7,119 bases of DNA from positions 1-7,119 of the forward strand of contig WRDC01000073.1 of NCBI GenBank assembly GCA_009783635.1. Direction: 5' to 3'. Source of the DNA: Methanimicrococcus sp. (lineage in GTDB: Archaea > Halobacteriota > Methanosarcinia > Methanosarcinales > Methanosarcinaceae). Under the pieces are notes generated by a model. The model did not search any database, was not told the DNA's origin, and saw only the letters and a list, made by a program, of their open reading frames with translations. Within the stretch, counting starts at the first letter, position 1; the number at the start of each line of letters is the position of its first letter. Of the stretch, positions 1-4,791 are shown one piece after another. A program made the translations under genes and the position numbers.

Positions 1-896
1 GGGGAAAGCTGAACGGATGAGAAAACCGTCTGGCCGCCGCGGGCGCACATCATCTGCATCATTTCATAAACGAACATCTGCATGAGCTGTTCGAGTTCCT
101 TGTCGGTTTTGCCCACGAAGTAGGGCGCAAGGAAGGTTAAGAAGTTGTAGAAGCCCTGTCCGCCGGCAAAGTTGGTCTGGGCGGACCCCATGACCTTCAC
201 CGCGTGAAGGATAGCGACTTCAGCGTTCATGGCCGGCCCCGCAACGCTTGACTGAACGCCGACGCCGTCGGGCATGAGACCGTAGTAGAAGAAGTATCTG
301 AGGTCCCAGTCTTGACAGAACGGGCGGGTTCCGAAGTATTCCAAATCATGGATATGGAAATCACCGTTTAAGTGAAGGTCGGCCAGATTGCCGGGCATCA
401 GCAGAAGGTTCTGTTCCTTGGACATCTTGTCGGCTTTCTTTTTGTGAGATGTTTCGGCGTTGTCCAATTGGTTGGCGTTGTCGTGGGATTCGAATCCGAG
501 ACCCGTGTCGATTTCGCAGGCATCGTATACGGACGCGCCGACTCTTGTCATGACGTTACGCCATTCGGGATGATTCCGCTCCAAAAGAATGCAGTTAACA
601 ATTTCGCGGACAAGCGGACCGGAAAGAAATTCGACTCCCATTTTTCGAATGCGCGATTCGGCTTCTTTTGCAATATCGTTCGCTTCTTCTTTGGTGATTC
701 CGGGAACGTTATAGAAACGTTCCGCAAGGGGTGTTTCTTTCAGTAGCTGGCGGACGATTATATTCCTGTCCCAATCCATCATGTAGCCGTTGGTTGTTCT
801 GACCTTAGGTATTGTCGGAACCGTCCCGCCATCGAGTGTCCGCTGGACTTGGCGGGTATCTTTCCCTTCCGAGGGTTTGCTGAATTCTGTTGACAT
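1..896 (-). CDS. nrdD: Anaerobic (class III) ribonucleoside-triphosphate reductase, N-terminal part
   Basis: Catalytic subunit that makes deoxynucleotides from ribonucleoside triphosphates without oxygen, using a glycyl radical installed by NrdG. The gene runs off the left edge; 298 codons are visible, and the glycyl-radical C-terminus lies outside. Residues ~25-130 look like an ATP-cone regulatory domain (TNGYMMDWDRNIIVRQLL, then ERNHPEWRNVMTRVGASVYD). The catalytic barrel begins with GDFHIHDLEYFGTRPFCQDW and later MMCARGGQTVFSSVQLS, wording I associate with methanogen NrdD. Cys194 in PFCQDW is a candidate for the first active-site cysteine (Cys79 in phage T4 NrdD, from memory); the thiyl-radical cysteine should lie beyond the window. 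Start: ATG at 896 has GGAG nine bases upstream. An in-frame ATG at 911 would add five residues but lacks a ribosome site. A glutaredoxin-like gene lies just upstream on the same strand. No frameshift is seen. Confidence 0.93.
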   Translation of the reverse strand, partial: MSTEFSKPSEGKDTRQVQRTLDGGTVPTIPKVRTTNGYMMDWDRNIIVRQLLKETPLAERFYNVPGITKEEANDIAKEAESRIRKMGVEFLSGPLVREIVNCILLERNHPEWRNVMTRVGASVYDACEIDTGLGFESHDNANQLDNAETSHKKKADKMSKEQNLLLMPGNLADLHLNGDFHIHDLEYFGTRPFCQDWDLRYFFYYGLMPDGVGVQSSVAGPAMNAEVAILHAVKVMGSAQTNFAGGQGFYNFLTFLAPYFVGKTDKELEQLMQMFVYEMMQMMCARGGQTVFSSVQLS

Positions 897-1108
897 TGAG
901 TCATTCTCCATTTTTGCCGAAGTGTAAATAAATGATGATATGATGATAAAGTGATTCATGCGGCGCGATAAGTGAAAATATATGTGTGTGTGGTGGTGTG
1001 TGTGTGATAAGTGATAAACGAAATGTGTGAATTTTTTGGGTTATAGCGGCCGATGAATAAGCCAATTTGTAAACAGCGTTTATGATAACGCTTTGAGCGG
1101 CACGAAAT
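897..1108 (-). promoter_or_regulatory. nrdD upstream control region with TATA-like box and repeated GATAAGTGA motif
   Basis: This 212-bp gap between the redoxin gene and nrdD appears to hold nrdD's own promoter. On the minus strand ATATATTTT (975-983) is a TATA-like box; a start some 25 bp downstream would give a leader of roughly 45-60 nt. GATAAGTGA occurs on the plus strand at 967-975, touching the box, and at 1006-1014 on its upstream side. A one-base-longer version, GATAAAGTGA, lies at 945-954, in or just before the presumed transcription start. Between the two exact copies is an alternating TG tract (983-1005, interrupted by two GG steps). The layout suggests a repressor or activator site, but no known archaeal operator was recognised. 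The TATA call is tentative. Confidence 0.4.
1075..1092 (-). terminator. Small hairpin just downstream of the redoxin gene
   Basis: A perfect 6-bp inverted repeat (AGCGTT / AACGCT) with a 6-base loop lies 17 bases beyond the redoxin stop codon. In the minus-strand transcript it could end or protect the redoxin mRNA 3' end and so separate it from nrdD. No T tract follows in the minus direction, so it is a weak terminator call; a processing or stability element fits as well. Confidence 0.25.
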
Positions 1109-1360
1109 TTATGGGATCAGCGACATGATTTCTTCTTTGACAGTGTTTCCTTCAAATATTTCTTTGTAAGTCAGGAACGTGCTGTCGATTTGGAGAACCG
1201 GCGCGACATTTGTAAAGATATTGTTCATGGCCAACTCCGTGAGGGCATCGGGTGTTCCCATGTTCATTTCTTCATACGCGACATTTTTGGATTGGAAGTA
1301 GCCTTTCAAAATCTTGCATTTCGGGCAAACATCCGTTGTGTATATAATGATCTTTGACAA
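1109..1360 (-). CDS. Glutaredoxin-like (NrdH-type) protein, probable thiol donor for NrdD
   Basis: An 83-residue thioredoxin-fold protein of the small glutaredoxin/NrdH class. It shows the first strand KIIIYTT, the redox motif CPKC (Cys12, Cys15), and a cis-proline segment NVAPVL (Pro54) before the next strand, at normal family length. It should be cytosolic and carry electrons as a dithiol. The neighbouring nrdD suggests its client. In Methanosarcina barkeri, from memory of published work, a class III reductase takes electrons from a ferredoxin-driven disulfide reductase plus a small redoxin rather than from formate, and this pair fits that scheme. Start: the TTG at 1358-1360 has AGGTGA four bases upstream (1365-1370) and gives a normal glutaredoxin N-terminus. 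The upstream ATG at 1462 would add 34 residues without family resemblance that run through two of the inverted repeats. The exact partner is inferred. Confidence 0.85.
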   Translation of the reverse strand: MSKIIIYTTDVCPKCKILKGYFQSKNVAYEEMNMGTPDALTELAMNNIFTNVAPVLQIDSTFLTYKEIFEGNTVKEEIMSLIP

Positions 1361-1530
1361 ACTTTCACCTAAGATTCGTTGTGAACAATGCGCAAGCAGT
1401 TGTCCGGCGGAAAAGACAGTCCTTAATTTCTGTCTTGTTTTCGAAAGGCAGAAACCTTTCAAATGTCATTTCCGTTTTTTTATTACAGTCCGACAAAATC
1501 AATGGTCGGAAAGATTAGTGAAACTCTAAT
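1361..1530 (-). promoter_or_regulatory. Putative structured 5' leader of the redoxin gene
   Basis: Three perfect inverted repeats follow one another upstream of the redoxin start. In transcript order they are 1510-1489 (6-bp stem TCCGAC/GTCGGA, 10-base loop), 1460-1443 (6-bp stem GAAAGG/CCTTTC, 6-base loop) and 1436-1413 (7-bp stem AAGACAG/CTGTCTT, 10-base loop). They are followed by the Shine-Dalgarno site at 1365-1370. A possible TATA-like stretch on the minus strand lies near 1535-1552 (TTATTAAATA), which would make a leader of about 150 nt. No known riboswitch class was recognised, and stems this short can occur by chance, so a regulatory RNA is only a possibility. Confidence 0.3.
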
Positions 1531-1610
1531 AATTGTTTTGTTATTTAATAAGCTTTTTACTATCTGTTTTGTATCCAGACTTTAGAAACAGCATCGGTGC
1601 AGGGGAGGAT

Positions 1611-1739
1611 ATGTGTTCAAAAGAAGAGGAGGCTTTATATATTTGCGCAGATGGGTTTGATAAACAACTTGGTAACAGATGTGATAACAGTCGGATGATG
1701 TCGAAAAATAACCATAAAAACAGACATAAAAAATCATAA
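1611..1739 (+). CDS. Possible small ORF, 42 residues, doubtful
   Basis: An ATG directly after GGGGAGG (two bases between) opens a 42-residue frame: MCSKEEEALYICADGFDK, then a short stretch with another cysteine, then a basic Asn/His/Lys-rich tail that runs into the A-rich array downstream. The ribosome-site spacing is shorter than usual. A TATA-like TTATTTAATAAG lies at 1541-1552, at a distance compatible with a ~40-nt leader. The tail is low complexity because the DNA is, which argues against selection on the protein. A perfect TTTATATA at 1634-1641 lies inside the frame and could instead be a promoter element. I do not recognise the protein. Confidence 0.15.
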   Translation: MCSKEEEALYICADGFDKQLGNRCDNSRMMSKNNHKNRHKKS

Positions 1740-1933
1740 AACCACCATAAACAACCTATAAAACAGCCCATAAAACCCAACATAAAAACCAATCAAAAGC
1801 AAATCAAAAACAAATCAAAAACAAATCAAAAACAAATCACAAAAACCAATCACAAAAACCAATCAAAAACAAAACAAAAAAATCAATCAAAAACAAATCA
1901 CAATAATCAATCAAAAACAAATCACAAAAATAA
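1711..1933. repeat. A-tract array with ~11-bp period, mostly G-free
   Basis: About twenty degenerate units of the form CATAAAAMC (left half) and CAAATCAAAAA (right half) run head to tail. The single T of successive units falls at 1715, 1727, 1737, 1748, 1759, 1771, 1783, 1793, 1804, 1815, 1826, 1837, 1850 and 1863, a step of 10-13 bp, and exactly 11 bp from 1793 to 1837. From 1800 to 1933 the plus strand has no G at all. A-tracts repeated near the helical period are known to bend DNA, so the segment is probably curved. Read on the minus strand it is a string of T4-T5 runs, which would also work as archaeal transcription terminators for the taw1 transcript entering from the right. It has no coding potential. 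Confidence 0.8.
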
Positions 1934-1983
1934 GAATTAAAAGACGAAGTCAGAATCAGAAACAAAAGAGAAAGGCAGGTATT

Positions 1984-1990
1984 AAAAAAA
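1984..1990 (-). terminator. Oligo-T terminator directly after taw1
   Basis: The taw1 stop codon TGA (1991-1993) is followed on the minus strand by seven consecutive T. Archaeal RNA polymerase terminates at such T runs without needing a hairpin. The further T4-T5 runs of the array at 1711-1933 would act as backup sites. Confidence 0.5.
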
Positions 1991-3031
1991 TCATCCGACA
2001 TTTGTCAGTTGACCGGTTTTAGACAAAACAACAACGCGGCTCGGCTCGGATTCGCCGGCATATTGATATCCGGCAAATGCCGCAATTTCACCGGCAAACG
2101 CCCGAATCTCTTCCTGTTCCGCCATGTTGGCGCGCGTCAGGCGCAGTCTGGAAAATCCGACATGCATGTAGGATTTGACTTCAATGAAGTCCGGTTCCGC
2201 AATTTTGATCAGTTCGGCAAATCCGGATGCATCGGTCATGTTCAAGCCTTTCACGGCGGTCATCCGAATAGCCGTGCGGACGCCTTCGGCTTTCTTTTCT
2301 TTCAGAACCGTTAGGGATTCCGTAACGTTTTTCCAAAGGTTTTTGTTTTTCGGCCGGCAAATGTCATGATACATTTCAGGCGTTGCCGCGTCCAAGCTCA
2401 TGTAAAGCTGGGTCGGCCTGATTTTTCGGAGCATATCGGGATTGGTTCCGTTGGTAACAACAAAAACTGTCATTCCGGCTTTTTCAAACTCCCGAATCAA
2501 TTCCGGCAGCCGCGGATAAAAGGTCGGCTCGCCGGAAAGAGAAACCGCCGCGATGGACGCATGGACAGCTTCTTCCTCATGCTTTGGGACCGCATTCGGT
2601 GAGCCTCCGAATCCGGTGATCAGTTTCCGGTGGGCTTTGATGCTTTCCCTCACGATCGTTTCAGGATCGTCCCACTGATCGGGAAGGGACGCTTCAACTT
2701 CTGTCGGGCGCCAGCAAAAAACACATTTTTGATTACACATCAGTGTCGGCGTCATTTGAAGGCAGCGGTGTGACGTCACGCCGTAAAAAGAAGATTTGTA
2801 GCAAACGCCTGTGCCGTTCATGGAGTGTTTCAGCCACGCACAGGTTTTAACGGCGGAATGGGCCCCGGCTTTGGCATAACCTTGGCGGCGCGTCAGCTCG
2901 TCAATTGAAACGTCTTCGGGAGAATAATGAAACCGGCTTCTTTCGGAAGGCAGAGGAGCGGAAACTTCGTTTGACCCTTCGTTTGACCCTTCGCTTTCTT
3001 CCATATCAACGGCCGGTTTTTTTTCATTCAT
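1991..3031 (-). CDS. taw1: tRNA 4-demethylwyosine synthase (archaeal TYW1 type), radical SAM enzyme
   Basis: Forms the third ring of wyosine bases at G37 of tRNA-Phe by adding a two-carbon unit from pyruvate to N1-methylguanosine; it acts in the cytosol on tRNA. The radical SAM cluster motif is CNQKCVFC (Cys99, Cys103, Cys106). Three more cysteines, Cys64, Cys77 and Cys90, are spaced 13 and 13, as in the M. jannaschii enzyme where they hold a second 4Fe-4S cluster (from memory). Lys79 in CYK sits where the pyruvate-binding lysine is expected. Further family marks are LSGEPT (165-170), YMSLDA (210-215) and EVKSYMHVGFSRLRL (284-298). At 346 residues it is slightly longer than M. jannaschii TYW1 because of an acidic N-terminal tail with an EGSN repeat. 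It has no flavodoxin domain, as expected for archaea. The start at 3031 has no clear ribosome site; Met10 is an alternative. It lies 27 bp behind the 390-residue gene, probably in one operon. Confidence 0.95.
   Translation of the reverse strand: MNEKKPAVDMEESEGSNEGSNEVSAPLPSERSRFHYSPEDVSIDELTRRQGYAKAGAHSAVKTCAWLKHSMNGTGVCYKSSFYGVTSHRCLQMTPTLMCNQKCVFCWRPTEVEASLPDQWDDPETIVRESIKAHRKLITGFGGSPNAVPKHEEEAVHASIAAVSLSGEPTFYPRLPELIREFEKAGMTVFVVTNGTNPDMLRKIRPTQLYMSLDAATPEMYHDICRPKNKNLWKNVTESLTVLKEKKAEGVRTAIRMTAVKGLNMTDASGFAELIKIAEPDFIEVKSYMHVGFSRLRLTRANMAEQEEIRAFAGEIAAFAGYQYAGESEPSRVVVLSKTGQLTNVG
2968..2991. repeat. 12-bp tandem duplication in the taw1 N-terminal tail
   Basis: CGTTTGACCCTT occurs twice head to tail and encodes the doubled EGSN in residues ~14-21 of Taw1. 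It lies before the conserved domain, so it only lengthens a disordered acidic tail and keeps the frame. Confidence 0.85.
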
Positions 3032-3046
3032 TCTTTGACCCGAAGT

Positions 3047-3053
3047 AAAAAAA
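3047..3053 (-). terminator. T7 tract between the 390-residue gene and taw1
   Basis: Five bases after the TGA stop of the upstream gene (3059-3061) the minus strand reads seven T in a row, inside the 27-bp gap before taw1. In archaea this can cause partial termination and lower taw1 expression relative to the first gene. It may also just be AT-rich spacer. Confidence 0.25.
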
Positions 3054-3058
3054 TGCGA

Positions 3059-4231
3059 TCAAACGATAAAGTACCGGTTGTTGCCGCTCGGTTTTTCGCG
3101 TTCCGCCGCGTCGGCGCCGATCAAGCTGGCGATTTCAAGCCCGTCGCCGCCGATATTGGCCAATGAGGAATACAGTTCATCTTTGGAAATGTACTTCTCG
3201 GTACGCGTTTTGTCTTCCGTTTGAATCTTTACGGAAATTTCGGATTTGATGGGGCTTCTGCGGATACATTCCGAAACAATGGCAGCGTATTGCGTGGCAA
3301 TGATTTTCATGCAGTCAAAAATCAAATTGTTGGCAATGGCGTCATCGTCGTCGATTAAAATTTCCGTCAGTTCAAAAGAAGCGATGCTTTTACGGATATA
3401 TTCGACAATATTCTTCGGGATTTTCTGAAGCTCGGAATCCTCGATCAAAACCGCCAAATCCGTGTCGGCCGTGATGTCGCGGCCGTCATCATAAATCGAA
3501 AAATTGCCGTTTTTGCGGACAATGCGGAGAATCTTTTTCTTATTTTCAAGGTCCAGCGAAAAGTTGTACAGGTCGTCATACTGAACGGAAAGGACAATGA
3601 ATTCCGCCAAACTGAGCACGCGCGGCTTTTGTTCTTTTGTGAACAGGCCGGTAGTTGCCATAAACGGCAGTGAAAAGTCGCCCAAAAGCCTTTGGACGGT
3701 TAATTTGTCGTCAACAAAATGAAGTTTGTAATTGAATTGCAAGCCGGAAGCATAGCAGTAAAGCGTTCCGCCGAGGGTTTGGTCATAAGAAATATCGTAA
3801 ACGCGTTTGGCGCCGTAGACGCTGGAAATTAAAAACGGGTTTAAGATTTTGATAATTTCGGCTTCCTTGGATTTGATCTGGACGGTGGAACTCTTTTTCA
3901 GGGAGGATATCTCGGCTTCATACTCTTCGCGCGTCCGGCGAATGAATTTATCACAGACTTCCACGATTTCGCCAATACACGGCCCTAAGAGAGCGGCTTC
4001 GTCATTGTCTTGCTCAGCCGGCAGAAAATGAATCATACCTTCTTTGAAATTGCTCAAAATAATGATTTTTCGTTCAAAAACGGCGCTTTGGTCTTTTTCC
4101 GAGTCCTTCAATTCCATGATTTGGTTTTCGAGAGGCAGAATTTTTTCAAGACATTCGACATAATTTTTCAGGTCTTGAATAAAATCCCGCTGGACCGGCA
4201 GTTCTGTTCCGTCCTGATAAGTGTAAAGCAT
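3059..4231 (-). CDS. Conserved-looking hypothetical protein, 390 residues, upstream of taw1
   Basis: I do not recognise this family. The protein is soluble, acidic and has no signal peptide or membrane segment. Residues ~15-125 are strongly helical and charged, with a likely coiled coil (LENQIMELKDSEKD; TREEYEAEISSLKKSS). Residues ~130-265 look like a beta-rich domain (DQTLGGTLYCYASGLQFNY, then LRIVRKNGNFSIYDDGRD). Residues ~270-325 are helical again, with a DDDD run at 294-297. The C-terminus (331-390) has an EISVKIQTED strand and ends in a glycine-containing tail. Only three to four cysteines are scattered and no metal or catalytic motif is obvious. The ATG at 4231 has a strong site AAGGTGG (4236-4242) four bases upstream, so the start is secure. 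It precedes taw1 by 27 bp; co-transcription hints at, but does not prove, a link to tRNA modification. Confidence 0.85.
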   Translation of the reverse strand: MLYTYQDGTELPVQRDFIQDLKNYVECLEKILPLENQIMELKDSEKDQSAVFERKIIILSNFKEGMIHFLPAEQDNDEAALLGPCIGEIVEVCDKFIRRTREEYEAEISSLKKSSTVQIKSKEAEIIKILNPFLISSVYGAKRVYDISYDQTLGGTLYCYASGLQFNYKLHFVDDKLTVQRLLGDFSLPFMATTGLFTKEQKPRVLSLAEFIVLSVQYDDLYNFSLDLENKKKILRIVRKNGNFSIYDDGRDITADTDLAVLIEDSELQKIPKNIVEYIRKSIASFELTEILIDDDDAIANNLIFDCMKIIATQYAAIVSECIRRSPIKSEISVKIQTEDKTRTEKYISKDELYSSLANIGGDGLEIASLIGADAAEREKPSGNNRYFIV

Positions 4232-4360
4232 AAACCCACCTTTGAATTGTTAATTTGCAAACGATAAAATGATAATAATAACGTGACGAATAATGATAAT
4301 ATTAATGATAATGATTAATGACACAGTAAAAGGAAGAATTTTTTTCCTTTATTCAAATCT
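4232..4360 (-). promoter_or_regulatory. AT-rich leader/promoter of the two-gene unit with AATGATAAT repeats
   Basis: The 9-mer AATGATAAT occurs on the plus strand at 4268-4276, 4292-4300 and 4304-4312, i.e. 24 and 12 bp apart. A partial version follows at 4311-4319. Just beyond is a 7-bp inverted repeat AAAGGAA/TTCCTTT (4329-4335 and 4344-4350). Several stretches could serve as the minus-strand TATA box (for example TTAATATTA at 4298-4306, or TTATAA near 4372-4377), and I cannot choose between them. Shared spacing suggests a protein-binding array on one or two helix turns, though simple AT-rich sequence can make such repeats. Confidence 0.35.
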
Positions 4361-4405
4361 ACTCAAACATACTTATAATTTATTTTCTTTTTAACATTTT
4401 CGTGA

Positions 4406-4428
4406 CTTTAAAAAACGGAGTTTTAAAG
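4406..4428. other. 8-bp AT-rich inverted repeat
   Basis: CTTTAAAA (4406-4413) and TTTTAAAG (4421-4428) form a perfect 8-bp inverted repeat with a 7-base loop AACGGAG. It lies 10 bases before the possible small ORF at 4439 and in the middle of the divergent intergenic region. It may be an operator or a hairpin; nothing further shows its role. Confidence 0.35.
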
Positions 4429-4438
4429 GAAATGCGTC

Positions 4439-4510
4439 ATGGAATGTTGTGACGAACGGAAGCCGGCTTTGATTTTGAACGATACAATTAAAAAACGGAA
4501 CATATTTTGA
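4439..4510 (+). CDS. Possible small protein, 23 residues, doubtful
   Basis: An ATG with AAGGA eight bases upstream opens a 23-residue frame, MECCDERKPALILNDTIKK plus RNIF, closed by TGA. The local base composition is richer in GC than the sequence on both sides. A TATA-like TTATAATTTAT lies at 4373-4383, about 55 bp upstream, compatible with a plus-strand promoter. It has adjacent cysteines and is otherwise unremarkable. I do not recognise it; an ORF this short arises often by chance. Confidence 0.2.
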   Translation: MECCDERKPALILNDTIKKRNIF

Positions 4511-4560
4511 AAAAACAAATGACGAAATGAGAAACGACAAAAACGAAAGTAAAGAAAAGA

Positions 4561-4680
4561 ATCCAAGATTGAAGAAAACAATCCAAGATTAAAAAAAACA
4601 ATCCAAGATTAAAGAAAACAATCCAAGATTAAAAAAAACAATCCAAGATTAAAAAAAACAATCCAAGATTAAAGAAAAGA
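4561..4680. repeat. Six head-to-tail 20-bp repeats
   Basis: Six uninterrupted units of 20 bp run from 4561 to 4680, each ATCCAAGATT followed by a 10-base A-rich half such as AAAAAAAACA or AAAGAAAACA. The left half is identical in all six. The right half varies only at its second (first unit), fourth and, in the last copy, ninth base; the first unit has GAAGAAAACA. The unit is not a multiple of three and carries in-frame stops, so it is not coding. One A-tract per 20 bp is close to two helical turns, so the array is probably bent. It lies between the divergent small-ORF region and the TATA boxes of the large repeat-protein gene. There are no spacers, so it is not CRISPR. Confidence 0.95.
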
Positions 4681-4732
4681 ATGCAGAGTCACGATAAAGA
4701 ACAAACTGCGAATCGGCGTTCAAATCCGGCCC

Positions 4733-4773
4733 TTTTTATATATCATCTATACATCAGGAACTTTTATATTTTT
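4733..4773 (+). promoter_or_regulatory. Two TATA-like boxes upstream of the large repeat-protein gene
   Basis: A perfect TTTATATA at 4735-4742, within a TTTTTATATAT stretch preceded by CCGGCC, would place transcription start near 4763-4766 and leave a leader of about 27 nt. A second box, TTTTATATTTTT (4762-4773), is centred about 25 bp before the ATG at 4792 and would give a leaderless mRNA. The lack of any Shine-Dalgarno site before that ATG favours leaderless or weakly led translation. Confidence 0.5.
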
Positions 4774-4791
4774 ACAAAATCATCTTCAATC

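Noticed and set aside
372..746. 124-residue plus-strand ORF
   Set aside because: Antisense of nrdD, whose minus-strand frame is clearly conserved.
1361..1462. Longer redoxin starting at ATG 1462
   Set aside because: The 34 extra residues do not resemble the family, there is no ribosome site, and TTG at 1360 has a strong one at good spacing.
1541..1792. 83-residue minus-strand ORF with a hydrophobic N-terminus
   Set aside because: The hydrophobic stretch comes from T-rich sequence opposite the A-tract array; no ribosome site, and the C-terminal half is unremarkable.
4561..4680. CRISPR array
   Set aside because: Units are directly adjacent with no unique spacers and no cas genes are nearby.
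4232..4791. tRNA, rRNA or known small RNA gene in the divergent region
   Set aside because: No cloverleaf, kink-turn box or other recognisable RNA signature was seen; only AT-rich inverted repeats.
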